DNA of 64,000 nucleotides from JABDMH01 sp964428345 (GTDB lineage: Bacteria; Bacteroidota; Bacteroidia; Chitinophagales; Saprospiraceae). The translations under genes were made by a program, and so were the position numbers. Of this stretch, positions 52,555-61,104 are shown piece after piece. Numbering within the stretch: the stretch's first letter is position 1; each line of letters starts with the position of its first letter. The DNA is taken from positions 1-64,000 of the forward strand of contig CAYRYD010000020.1 of the NCBI GenBank assembly GCA_964428345.1, written 5' to 3'. The notes below the pieces were generated by a model, which saw only the letters and a program-made list of their open reading frames with translations, searched no databases and was not told the DNA's origin.

Positions 52555-52735
52555 AGTCAACATTCAAGCAAAAAAATAACATTTTCAGTTTGGCGCTCAA
52601 AAGGTTTAATAAGAAATTAACGTTTCAACGCCATACAGTGGTGTCGCAGTTTGGAGAAATTCCAAAATGATATATTATCAGAAAAGGATTTTCGTCGCCT
52701 TCGGTTCACTTCCCGTACATATATTTTCAACGTTC

Positions 52736-53923
52736 CTATGAAAAGGCATTGATGCCAGTGACATCGTGGCCGGTGATCAGCAGATGGATGTCATGAGTAC
52801 CTTCATAGGTTAATACGGTCTCCAGATTCATCATGTGTCGCATCACCGGATATTCATTGGTAATGCCCATCCCCCCATGTATCTGCCTGGCCTCTCGGGC
52901 TATTTCCAGGGCCATCTGGACATTGTTTCTTTTAGCCATTGAAATCCGTGCTGGGGTAGCTCTACCCTGATTGGCTAACGTACCCAGTCGCCAGACCAGC
53001 AACTGAGCCTTGGTAATCCCGGTGATCATTTCTGCCAGTTTCTTCTGGGTCAGCTGAAATCCTGCCAGCGGTTTACCAAATTGGTGCCTTTCCAGTGAAT
53101 AACGCAAGGCCGAATCATAACAGTCCAGTGCGGCACCTACGGCTCCCCAGGCGATGCCATAGCGAGCCTTATTCAGGCAGGAAAAAGGTCCCTTTAATCC
53201 TTCGACATTGGGCAGGACCTGTGACTTCGGTACCCGGACATCCTGAAAAACCAGTTCGCCGGTGATCGAAGCGCGCAATGACCATTTACCGTGGATTTCC
53301 GGAGCGGCGAAGCCAAGGGTATCTTTCTCCACAATCAACCCTTTGATCACACCCGATTCGTTGCGGGCCCAGACGATCGCTATATCGGCCACCGGTGAAT
53401 TAGTAATCCACATCTTCGATCCATTCAGAATATAGGCATCACCATCATCCCGGATATTGGTCTCCATGCCGGCAGGATTGCTGCCATGATTAGGTTCGGT
53501 CAATCCAAAACATCCGATAAGGTCACCACTGCCCAGTTTAGGCAGATACTTTCTTTTTTGTTCTTCCGACCCAAAGGCATAGATCGGGTACATCACCAGA
53601 GAACCCTGGACAGAAGCCATGGAACGGATGCCTGAATCGCCCCGCTCGAGTTCCTGCATGATGATGCCGTAAGCGATTTCATCCATCCCGCCACCTCCGT
53701 ATTCCACCGGAAGACTGGGTCCGAACGCCCCAATTTCAGCCAATTCTTTAAACAAATGTACAGGGCACTCTGCCCGGTTGGCATAATCTTCAATGATTGG
53801 GCTCACAGATTGCTTTACCCAGTCACGCACCGCCTGCCGGGCCAGGAGATGATCGGGCTCCAGCAGCTCGTCGACCAGGTAATAATCATGAGACATGTAG
53901 CGATCTTCCTGTCGTATTGACAT
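52736..53923 (-). CDS. Acyl-CoA dehydrogenase, glutaryl-CoA dehydrogenase-like
   Basis: 395 residues from the ATG at 53923 (GTG at 53932 and ATG at 53896 are alternatives). Three-domain ACAD fold: N-terminal helical part, GCFGLTEPNHGSNPAGMET and MWITNSPVADIAIVWARN for FAD and substrate binding, DVRVPKSQVLP, and the C-terminal QIHGGMGITNEYPVMRHMMNLETVLTYEGTHDIHLL containing the catalytic Glu (TYEGTHD). The motif LGSGDLIGCFGLTEPNHGSNPAGM and the overall length match glutaryl-CoA dehydrogenases, which act in lysine/tryptophan degradation. It is monocistronic and divergent from folB. Confidence 0.93.
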   Translation of the reverse strand: MSIRQEDRYMSHDYYLVDELLEPDHLLARQAVRDWVKQSVSPIIEDYANRAECPVHLFKELAEIGAFGPSLPVEYGGGGMDEIAYGIIMQELERGDSGIRSMASVQGSLVMYPIYAFGSEEQKRKYLPKLGSGDLIGCFGLTEPNHGSNPAGMETNIRDDGDAYILNGSKMWITNSPVADIAIVWARNESGVIKGLIVEKDTLGFAAPEIHGKWSLRASITGELVFQDVRVPKSQVLPNVEGLKGPFSCLNKARYGIAWGAVGAALDCYDSALRYSLERHQFGKPLAGFQLTQKKLAEMITGITKAQLLVWRLGTLANQGRATPARISMAKRNNVQMALEIAREARQIHGGMGITNEYPVMRHMMNLETVLTYEGTHDIHLLITGHDVTGINAFS

Positions 53924-53992
53924 ATCGTGCACTTTTGATTGGTCACAAAAATATTATTATTAGATTGAGTGCCGGAATTTCGATTGAAGAAG

Positions 53993-54343
53993 ATGACCAC
54001 GATTGCCCTGAAAGGCATGCGATTTCACAGTTTTCATGGCTATTATGCTGAAGAGCAGTCGGTTGGCAATAATTACGAGATCGATGTCACCATCAAGACA
54101 GATCTGGCGTTGGCGGAGCTCAACGACGAGCTTTCCCGGACGATCAACTACGAAATGATCTACAAGGTATGTAAGGTCGAGATGGATCAACCACGCCGTT
54201 TGATCGAGACAGTTGCCATGGGAATCCTGGAGGGCATCCGGCAGAAAATTGGCAGTCAGGGTAGCTGTAAGGTCACTATCCGGAAAATGAATCCCCTGTT
54301 GGGAGGCCTGGTCGACCATGCCCTGATTGAGATTGAAGGCTGA
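53993..54343 (+). CDS. folB: Dihydroneopterin aldolase
   Basis: 116 residues from the ATG at 53993 (the frame opens with GTG at 53969). Small tunnelling-fold enzyme: TTIALKGMRFHSFHGYYAEEQSVGNNYEIDVTIKTDL contains the conserved HGxxxxE block, then TINYEMIYKVCKVEM, RLIETVAMGILEGI and TIRKMNPLLGGLVDHALIEIE. It converts dihydroneopterin to 6-hydroxymethyl-dihydropterin in folate synthesis. The DUF4197 gene follows after 68 bases on the same strand. Confidence 0.93.
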   Translation: MTTIALKGMRFHSFHGYYAEEQSVGNNYEIDVTIKTDLALAELNDELSRTINYEMIYKVCKVEMDQPRRLIETVAMGILEGIRQKIGSQGSCKVTIRKMNPLLGGLVDHALIEIEG

Positions 54344-54411
54344 GAATTTATCATTTTCGTAACAATTATTGAGCGGCTACTTGCGTCTTCATCTGCAAAA
54401 AACAACCAGAT

Positions 54412-55116
54412 ATGAACATTCGCATCATTTTCCTGATCATCACTCTATCCCTGGTTTCCTGCGATGTTTTAAAGGAAGTTCAAAACAGTGTCCTTTCCGA
54501 ACCTTCCAACGAGGAGATCATTGCCGGCCTCAAGGAGGCTTTAGCTCTTGGTATTTCGAAAGGTTCCGATCTGCTTTCGCGAGAAGACGGCTACTACCTG
54601 AGTGTCTATAAAATACTACTGCCGGCGGAAGCCCGGAAGGTGACCGACAAACTCAAAGTGATACCCGGATTCACCAACGTCGAAGAAGAAATTGTCAAAC
54701 GTCTCAACCGGGCAGCAGAAGATGCAGCTAAAAGCGCGAAACCGATATTTGTCGACGCTATTAAAAAAATGACGATTACCGATGCCATCAACATCCTGAT
54801 GGGTCAACCTGATGCGGCAACGCGTTATCTCGAAGCCTCAACTTATGATGGTTTGTATTCGGCTTTTCAGCCCAAGGTTGTCGAATCGCTCAATCATCTC
54901 AATGCGCTCGAGTACTGGGAAAAAGCAATGTCTGCCTATAACAAGATCCCCTTCGTCGATCCGGTCAATCCCCAACTGGACGACTACGTGACCCGGGAAG
55001 CGCTCGCCGGACTCTTTGATATGGTCGAAAAGGAAGAGATCGCTATCCGGCAGGATCCGGCCAAAAGAGTCAGTGCCCTACTGAAAAAGGTTTTTGCCAA
55101 ACAAGATCAAAGATAG
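54412..55116 (+). CDS. DUF4197-family predicted lipoprotein
   Basis: 234 residues. Signal MNIRIIFLIITLSLVSC with lipobox Cys17. The mature part has the DUF4197 blocks: EEIIAGLKEALALGISKGSDLLSREDGYYL, IKILLPAEARKVTDKLKVIPGF, RLNRAAEDAAKSAKPIFVDAIKKMTITDAINILMG, and QLDDYVTREALAGLFDMVEKEEIAIRQDPAKRVSALLKKVF. The family is common in Bacteroidota and proteobacteria and its function is unknown. It sits 68 bases after folB and is followed by an imperfect hairpin region (about 55114-55180) without a T-run. Confidence 0.92.
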   Translation: MNIRIIFLIITLSLVSCDVLKEVQNSVLSEPSNEEIIAGLKEALALGISKGSDLLSREDGYYLSVYKILLPAEARKVTDKLKVIPGFTNVEEEIVKRLNRAAEDAAKSAKPIFVDAIKKMTITDAINILMGQPDAATRYLEASTYDGLYSAFQPKVVESLNHLNALEYWEKAMSAYNKIPFVDPVNPQLDDYVTREALAGLFDMVEKEEIAIRQDPAKRVSALLKKVFAKQDQR

Positions 55117-55263
55117 CCGGGAGTCGATCGTCCAAATCCGGACAGAGTTTTATCCTGGCTACCTTTAGCGGATGAATTTTCGGTTTATTAATATGCCATT
55201 GTCAGGGAAATGGGGAAATGGAAATGATGATTAAATCCTGTTGGTTTGGCCATGCATTGATGA

Positions 55264-56094
55264 TTAACGTATTTTGACCATTTCACCTTCTTTCAGTATA
55301 TGATATCTGTTTTTTAAAGATTCGGATAATCGGATCTTTACTTCATCGGGATATCCCTTTGCCCAGAAACGGGACGTCTCATCGACAACAATCGTGCTGT
55401 GATGCTGAGGAAAGATAAAATCCGGATTCAGGGCATTGATCAAAATCACCGAGCGATCAATGTACATATTGTGTTCTGTCGGTGAAAAGAATAAAACATC
55501 TACGTGGTTTAGGAAAAGATGGTCTTCCAATAAATACGAATCACCCGGTTGGAGAAACGTGGTTCCATCTATATTCAGATGGTAGCCGCAGTCCTGTAGA
55601 TTAGCATCATAGTAGATGGCAAAATTGGCATTGCCATGGATGGCCCGGAGCGGGTTGACCTGGATACCCATCAGCTCAAAGGGTTCACGGGGTCGGGCGA
55701 TACGCAGTCGTGCTTCGGGTATTTCCAGTTCCTGAGCTATGGAAATACAGCTTTCCGGTATGACAAACAGACAATCGGACTGCTCTACCAATACCCGCGA
55801 TACCGCCCGGTTAAAATGGTCGTTGTGGCCGTGGGTAACAAAGGAAATATCAAGGATGGTTGCCAATTCTTCGACGCTGATTGGAGGAGGATTGATGCGC
55901 TGACCGTAAGCCAATATGATGTCGGTACAAATCACGAGGTCATCTGATTTAATCAACCAGCCATTGTGCCCTGTCCACCAGAGTCTTGTGCCCTCTTTGT
56001 AACGATTGATTTCATCAATCAGCCGGATATCCTGAGCAGAAAGTCTGGACGATAGAGAGGCCAGCAAAATCAACAGAATTCCGTATCGTTTCAT
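55264..56094 (-). CDS. Secreted metallo-beta-lactamase-fold hydrolase (UlaG-like)
   Basis: 276 residues with a signal peptide (about 1-20, ending SRLSAQ). The MBL metal motif is ISFVTHGHNDHFNRAV (HxHxDH), and TFLQPGDSYLL, VDVLFFSPTEHN and IFPQHHSTI follow as later ligand blocks. This resembles the UlaG/L-ascorbate-6-phosphate lactonase branch and other MBL phospholipid hydrolases. The substrate is unknown; secretion suggests an envelope or extracellular target. It is monocistronic and divergent from the cupin gene. Confidence 0.88.
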   Translation of the reverse strand: MKRYGILLILLASLSSRLSAQDIRLIDEINRYKEGTRLWWTGHNGWLIKSDDLVICTDIILAYGQRINPPPISVEELATILDISFVTHGHNDHFNRAVSRVLVEQSDCLFVIPESCISIAQELEIPEARLRIARPREPFELMGIQVNPLRAIHGNANFAIYYDANLQDCGYHLNIDGTTFLQPGDSYLLEDHLFLNHVDVLFFSPTEHNMYIDRSVILINALNPDFIFPQHHSTIVVDETSRFWAKGYPDEVKIRLSESLKNRYHILKEGEMVKIR

Positions 56095-56216
56095 AGCGGA
56101 GTATGCTTTTGATAAGATGACTTAAGATAGAAAAATATCTGAGGGTATCGCATATCCCACAGCCGGCCGAATCCATTGCCAGCCTGAGGTAATTGCTTAT
56201 CTTAAGCGGAAATTAA

Positions 56217-56720
56217 ATGGTCACACCGATGGGAAAAACCAGCTGGTCATTACCACCCTATGCCAAACCGGATATGATTTTTGATGCCATACCGGCCGAT
56301 GAACGGATTTGGGTTCCCCAGGCACCCGATGTCTGGTTCCGGCCATTGTTTTTGGATACGGTGGGTGGTGCCTGGTTTAATCTGCTCCGGGTGAGACGAT
56401 CGGGCATATTAAGCCGTCACCGGCATCCCGGTCCGGTATATGGCTATGTGGTAAAGGGTGAGTGGCATTATCTGGAACATGATTTTGTGGCAACCCCGGG
56501 GAAATTCCTGTTTGAACCTCCGGGAGAGACCCACACCCTCGTCGTAGACAGTGCTGATGAAATGATTACCATGTTTAATGTGAACGGGGCGATGATCTAT
56601 GTCGATGAAGAAGGTAAAGCCATCGGATACGAGGATGTCTTTACCAAAATCGAAATGTGCATCAGGCACTATGAATCGGTCGGACTCGGTAAAGAGTTTA
56701 TCGAACCATTCATCCGCTAA
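56217..56720 (+). CDS. Cupin-fold dioxygenase-like protein
   Basis: 167 residues. A single cupin: WFNLLRVRRSGILSRHRHPGPVYGYVVKGEWHYLEHDFVATPGKFLFEPPGETHTLVV contains the metal residues HRHP and the later H of GETHT with an intervening E in the YVVKGEWHY block. It resembles 2,4'-dihydroxyacetophenone dioxygenase-like cupins. It is 3 bases upstream of the KduD-like gene, so they are co-translated. An isomerase or lactone-related function is also possible given that neighbour; the reaction is not determined. MVTP (56217) and MGKT (56229) are alternative starts. Confidence 0.8.
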   Translation: MVTPMGKTSWSLPPYAKPDMIFDAIPADERIWVPQAPDVWFRPLFLDTVGGAWFNLLRVRRSGILSRHRHPGPVYGYVVKGEWHYLEHDFVATPGKFLFEPPGETHTLVVDSADEMITMFNVNGAMIYVDEEGKAIGYEDVFTKIEMCIRHYESVGLGKEFIEPFIR

Positions 56721-56723
56721 CTG

Positions 56724-57494
56724 ATGGGCATTTTAAACAAGTTTGCCTTGACGGGAAAGAAGGCTTTGGTGACCGGAGCTACCCGGGGGTTGGGGCAGGC
56801 GATCGCAGTGGGCCTGGCGGAAGCAGGCGCCGATTTGGTTTTAGTGGACCGCGATCCGTCGAAGGAAACCTCGGTACTGATTGAGAAGACCGGCCGTCGA
56901 TTCCACTCGATGGTGATCGATCTGGCCGGAGTCAGACAAAACGAAGCCAGTCGCGTGATCGCTGAAGGATGCAACGTACTGGGCAAGTTGGATATACTGG
57001 TCAACAACGCCGGCATCATCCGGCGACGGAACACGATCGACTATTCGGAAGCCGATTGGCAGGAAGTTATTGATGTAAATCTTAGCAGTGCTTTCTACCT
57101 GGCTCAGGCCGCTGGCCGGTATTTTATCGGTCGGGGTGAAGGTGGTAAAATTATCAACCTGGCCTCGATGCTTTCTTTTCAGGGGGGCCTGATGGTACCT
57201 TCCTATACGGCTACAAAAAGTGCGCTGGCAGGCCTTACCCGGGCCCTCGCCAACGAGTGGGCTCCTTTTGACATCAATGTCAATGCTATCGCTCCGGGTT
57301 ACTTCAAGACGGAAGTCACAGCGGGCATCCGGGCTGATGCTACCCGTAATCAGGCCGTGATCGACCGGATTCCCGCAGGTCGTTATGGAGATCCGGACGA
57401 ATTGAAGGGAGTTGCCGTCTTTCTCTCTTCAGAGGCATCCAACTATCTTCATGGCACCATCATACCAGTAGACGGTGGATGGTTGGCCAGATAA
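56724..57494 (+). CDS. SDR dehydrogenase, 2-deoxy-D-gluconate 3-dehydrogenase (KduD)-like
   Basis: 256 residues. Classic SDR: TGATRGLGQAIA (cofactor binding, 18-29), LDILVNNAGIIRRR, catalytic Ser in IINLASMLSFQGGLMVPSYTATKSALAG with the YxxxK block, and the C-terminal NVNAIAPGYFKTEVTAG and HGTIIPVDGGWLAR, which closely follow KduD/GnoD-type sequences. KduD reduces or oxidises 2-keto-3-deoxy or 2-deoxy sugar acids in uronate/pectin breakdown. The preceding cupin gene and the downstream tartrate-type genes support a sugar-acid function. It follows the cupin by 3 bases. Confidence 0.9.
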   Translation: MGILNKFALTGKKALVTGATRGLGQAIAVGLAEAGADLVLVDRDPSKETSVLIEKTGRRFHSMVIDLAGVRQNEASRVIAEGCNVLGKLDILVNNAGIIRRRNTIDYSEADWQEVIDVNLSSAFYLAQAAGRYFIGRGEGGKIINLASMLSFQGGLMVPSYTATKSALAGLTRALANEWAPFDINVNAIAPGYFKTEVTAGIRADATRNQAVIDRIPAGRYGDPDELKGVAVFLSSEASNYLHGTIIPVDGGWLAR

Positions 57495-57587
57495 TGGATG
57501 TGGTTTCCTGGCTGGGTCTGAGATTGTTATTTGGCTGTTTATCCGGTCGCAATCCTGACATCGATTATTCAGGCACAGACTGATTTT

Positions 57588-58973
57588 CTAACCAGAAACC
57601 CAGTAAATCCAGGGAGTAGACAAAAGGAAAATCAATAAATTAATCAAGGTGATCCAGGCACCAACGGAATACACCTCACGGGGTTGCAGGTACCCACTTC
57701 CGACAAACAGTACATTGCCGCTAGATGCCTGGGGTGTGATCGCCGAAAAATAATTGGTGGCAAAAGACAGGGAAAAGGCCATTAATGCCGCCGGTACCTG
57801 CGTCTGGATGGCCACTTCCAGGAATACAGCATACAATGCCAGCAGTTGAGCGGTCTGACTCACAAACAGATAGTGAATGGCCACATAAAGGATGGTCAGC
57901 AACAGATAAGCTCTCATCCAATGCAGATTGTGAAGCACATAACTGATCTGACTGCCCGCAGTATGCATAAATCCCAAGTCATTAAGCTGGCTGCTCAACA
58001 TGTAGAGTATCGAAAACCAAATGTAGGTTTCCAAGGCATCCCCGCCTTCTTCTCTCAGATATTCCAGACGATAGACACCAGTCAGGAGGAGCATAGCCAG
58101 GCCCAGGATACCGGTGACTGCAGGGTCAATACCGATGAGACCACCCAAAGCCCAAAGAATGATCATCCCAATAAAGACCAGCAGCGTGACCCATTCCTGA
58201 CGACGCATCGGTCCGATTTTTTTCAGGGCTTCGCGAGCTGCCAGCATGGCTTGGGGCGTTTCTTTAATCTCAGGAGGAAAAATTCGGTATAGGGCATAGG
58301 GAAGGATCACCAGGGCAATCAGGCCAGGTAGCGATGCGGCCAGAAACCAGCTCCCAAAAGTCATGTTTACACCAAACTTACGGGCAATTTCCACTCCGAT
58401 CAGGTTGCCAGCCATAGCGGTGAGCCAGAGGGTCGAGGATATGGTCAGACTGGTGATGCCATTCATCATCAGGTAGCTTCCGGACTTTTTCCGGGATGAC
58501 GCTTTTGGCTCGGAGCCGGTATCCAGAGCTAAGGCATGAATGATCGGAAAAAGAATACCTGAGCGGGCTGTATTGCTGGGTATCGCTGGAGCAATGATCG
58601 CATCGGTAACGGTAATACAATATCCCAGAGACAGGGTGTTTTTTCCAAACCGGCGGATCAGTAGCATAGCTACCCGGTGACCCAGTCCTGATTTAATGAC
58701 TCCTTTGGCCACCAGAAAAGCCGAAAGGATCAGAAGCATAAAACTTTGGGAAAAGCCGGATAAAGCATGGTCCAGATCCAGGGTTCCGGTGACAATCACC
58801 AGGACCAGGGCAAACAATGACGATAGCAAGATGGGGAAGGCATTGATCAGCACGGAGACAATAGTGCTCAAAAAGATTGCAAAGAGTTGCCAGGATTGCT
58901 GACTTAACTCCCAGGGGACCGGTGCAAACCAGATAAGCAGGCCTGTCAGAACGACCAGTATTTTTCGGATCAT
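57588..58973 (-). CDS. SLC13/DASS-family anion (dicarboxylate) permease
   Basis: 461 residues with about 12 hydrophobic helices. DASS-type blocks include MAGNLIGVEIA, AIIAPAIPSNTARSGILFPII (the SNT-like hairpin motif), YIWFSILYMLSSQLNDLGFM, and the C-terminal SLSFATNYFSAITPQASSGNVLFVGSGYL (second SxxT-type hairpin). These transporters import di- and tricarboxylates with Na+ or H+. Its start overlaps the stop of the D-tartrate dehydratase gene by 4 bases, so the natural cargo is probably D-tartrate or a related hydroxy acid. Confidence 0.92.
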   Translation of the reverse strand: MIRKILVVLTGLLIWFAPVPWELSQQSWQLFAIFLSTIVSVLINAFPILLSSLFALVLVIVTGTLDLDHALSGFSQSFMLLILSAFLVAKGVIKSGLGHRVAMLLIRRFGKNTLSLGYCITVTDAIIAPAIPSNTARSGILFPIIHALALDTGSEPKASSRKKSGSYLMMNGITSLTISSTLWLTAMAGNLIGVEIARKFGVNMTFGSWFLAASLPGLIALVILPYALYRIFPPEIKETPQAMLAAREALKKIGPMRRQEWVTLLVFIGMIILWALGGLIGIDPAVTGILGLAMLLLTGVYRLEYLREEGGDALETYIWFSILYMLSSQLNDLGFMHTAGSQISYVLHNLHWMRAYLLLTILYVAIHYLFVSQTAQLLALYAVFLEVAIQTQVPAALMAFSLSFATNYFSAITPQASSGNVLFVGSGYLQPREVYSVGAWITLINLLIFLLSTPWIYWVSG

Positions 58974-60127
58974 CCCGGGAATACTTTGAGGAGTTCTTTC
59001 TTTAATTCAATCCCGATCCCCGGAGCATCGGGTATCCCGACCAGGCCGTCCCGTACCGGCATCTGATCGGCAAAACCGCCAAAAGGATGAAAGACATGCG
59101 GATATGATTCGTTGCCACCCAGTCCCAGACCGGCGGCGATGTGGAGGGCAAACTGGTGACCACCATGCGGAATACACCGCCGGGATGACCACTGATGCTG
59201 GTCCAGCATCCGCAGGGTTCGGAGGTATTCGGTTAGTCCGTAACTCAGGGCCGGATCAAACTGAAGATAATCTCTCTGCCGGTCCATGCCACCATAACGG
59301 ATCAGGTTACGGGCATCCTGCATGGAAAATAGATTTTCACCGGTAGCAATGGGAGTCCTGCTGGCTTCACATACCCTGGCATTCAGTTCGAAATCCAGTG
59401 GATCACCAGGTTCTTCATACCATTTGAGTTGATAAGGTTCCAGTGCATCGGCATATCTTAAGGCGGTCTCCAGATCAAAGCGACCATTGGCATCTACGGC
59501 AAGACGATTACCGTTTCCCACGAGGTTGAGTACCGTCTCGACCCGGGCGAGATCTTCGGAAAGGGAGGCACCTCCAATTTTCATTTTGACGGTGCTGTAA
59601 CCCATATCCAGGTAAGACTGCATCTCATCTTTCAACTCCCGGAGGTCTTTACCCGGGTAATAATAACCACCTGCAGCATAGACAAATACTGTTTCATCAG
59701 CTACTCCCTGGTGGTAGCGTTCGGCCAGCAAACGATAGAGGGGTTTATCTTCGATTTTTGCAATAAGATCCCACAATGCCATATCCAGTACTCCAATCGC
59801 CACTGAACGTTCGCCATGGCCTCCCGGTTTTTCGTTGGTCATCATCAGCTGCCAGGCTTTCAGAGGGTCGAAGTTTTGACCATCATCCTGCAACAGGTCT
59901 TCTTCACGGGATTCCATGAGCCGGGGTATAAACCGGCTTTTAAGCATGCCTTCCTGGGCGTAACGTCCGTTGGAGTTAAACCCGTAGCCGGTCAGTGGTT
60001 TACCATTGCGCACCACATCCGAGACAATACTCACCACGGATACGTCCATTTTGGAAAAATCGATGTAGGCATTGCGAATCGATGAGGATATCGGTATCTT
60101 CTTACTGTGTATCGCTTTGATTTTCAT
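58970..60127 (-). CDS. tarD: D(-)-tartrate dehydratase (enolase superfamily)
   Basis: 385 residues from the ATG at 60127 (the frame opens with TTG three bases earlier). The N-terminal KKIPISSSIRNAYIDFSKMDVSVVSIVSDVVRNGK closely resembles the Bradyrhizobium TarD sequence, as do GYGFNSNGRY, NEKPGGHGERSVA and YVYAAGGYYYPGK-type blocks. Active-site residues are in the expected order: K183 in KMKIGG, metal ligands D212 (VDANGRF), E238 (WYEEPGDPLD) and E264 (ATGEN), and H321 (RRCIPHGGHQ). TarD dehydrates D-tartrate to oxaloacetate. It starts the two-gene operon with the DASS permease. Confidence 0.9.
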   Translation of the reverse strand: MKIKAIHSKKIPISSSIRNAYIDFSKMDVSVVSIVSDVVRNGKPLTGYGFNSNGRYAQEGMLKSRFIPRLMESREEDLLQDDGQNFDPLKAWQLMMTNEKPGGHGERSVAIGVLDMALWDLIAKIEDKPLYRLLAERYHQGVADETVFVYAAGGYYYPGKDLRELKDEMQSYLDMGYSTVKMKIGGASLSEDLARVETVLNLVGNGNRLAVDANGRFDLETALRYADALEPYQLKWYEEPGDPLDFELNARVCEASRTPIATGENLFSMQDARNLIRYGGMDRQRDYLQFDPALSYGLTEYLRTLRMLDQHQWSSRRCIPHGGHQFALHIAAGLGLGGNESYPHVFHPFGGFADQMPVRDGLVGIPDAPGIGIELKKELLKVFPG

Positions 60128-60388
60128 CAATGTCCATTTTTATCGGCTGAAAAGCTTACAGAATATGAAGATAGCAGGTAGTAAGCGATGAGACACCAGG
60201 TTTTCTGTCTGATCGGGATCATCATTTTTAGGTGTAATAGACGTTTTGCTTAAGGGAAATGGCGATCAGCAGGAAAAACTCCCTGATTTGAAAATACAAC
60301 CGGATTTGCTGCAGGATCCAGGGTTACTTTTTCCCTGCGTTTTCCTTACTAAAGAATTTGATGAATGAAAGCCAGGTCGTTTTACTTC

Positions 60389-61024
60389 TCACATTCTTAA
60401 ATGCTCCGGCAGGGGAATCCCGCTGCCATGTTCATCCGCGACGGGGGATTGTCGTACGGGCCGGATGGGTATGACACCGGTCCAGATCGGCAGATGCATT
60501 TCCGCTGTTTCATGACTGGGAGGTCCTTGGCGTATTTTGGCGGAAGCTTCCCGGATGGGAAAACGGATCGCGCTGGTTTTAGCCATTTCTTTGTTGGTCA
60601 TAGGCTTCAGATATTCCCAGCTTCCGGGCACCATTTTTTCCGTCAGCGCTTTAAAAGCCTGATATTTTAGATCCTGATCTTCGACGGCCTCACCATTGGC
60701 AAAGATCACTACCGACCGGTAATTGATGGAATGGTTGAAAGCCGTTTTGGCAATAACCAGTTCGTCGGCCAGCATGACGGTAATACAGGCGGGTCGACCA
60801 TCTGCCAGACTCCGGATGAAATGTGATCCTACGGATCCGTGCAGATAAAGGTGATCATCGATCCGGACAAATGATTGGGGAATGCTGAAAGGTTGATTTC
60901 CTTCGGCGTAACTGACGTTGCAAAAGAGGGCCTCATCCAGGATTGGATAGATGATTTCCTGGTCGTAAAAGGTGCGCTGACTGGCATAACGGCTGGGCGT
61001 GGTGCGAGCGGTTTTCCGGATCAT
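60389..61024 (-). CDS. Pyridoxamine 5'-phosphate oxidase (PPOX)-family FMN protein
   Basis: 211 residues from the ATG at 61024; MWTTWTIRQ at 61084 is another possible start, and the rest of the longer open frame is antisense to the MocR gene. The fold is a split-barrel flavin-binding domain: IYPILDEALFCNVSYAEGNQPFSIPQSFVRIDDHLYLHGSVGSHFIRSL, then ADGRPACITVMLADELVIAKTAFNHSINYRSVVIFANGEAVED. This is the Nim/PPOX-like group of cytoplasmic flavoproteins. It is divergent from the MocR gene, the usual arrangement for a PLP-linked regulator and its target. Confidence 0.85.
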   Translation of the reverse strand: MIRKTARTTPSRYASQRTFYDQEIIYPILDEALFCNVSYAEGNQPFSIPQSFVRIDDHLYLHGSVGSHFIRSLADGRPACITVMLADELVIAKTAFNHSINYRSVVIFANGEAVEDQDLKYQAFKALTEKMVPGSWEYLKPMTNKEMAKTSAIRFPIREASAKIRQGPPSHETAEMHLPIWTGVIPIRPVRQSPVADEHGSGIPLPEHLRM

Positions 61025-61104
61025 TTTTTCTTGGTTTTCACCCTCAAAAATAGCATCTTGCCGGATGGTCCAGGTAGTCCACATTTTTAAAAACAAATAG
61101 TCCG

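Noticed and set aside
53946..53953. A minus-strand TATTTTTG box (complement of CAAAAATA) before the glutaryl-CoA dehydrogenase-like gene.
   Set aside because: It fits the -7 consensus, but no -33 element is present at the expected distance.
55114..55180. An imperfect hairpin after the DUF4197 gene (TAGCCGGGA with TCCTGGCTA).
   Set aside because: The loop is long, and no T-run follows, so it was not called as a terminator.
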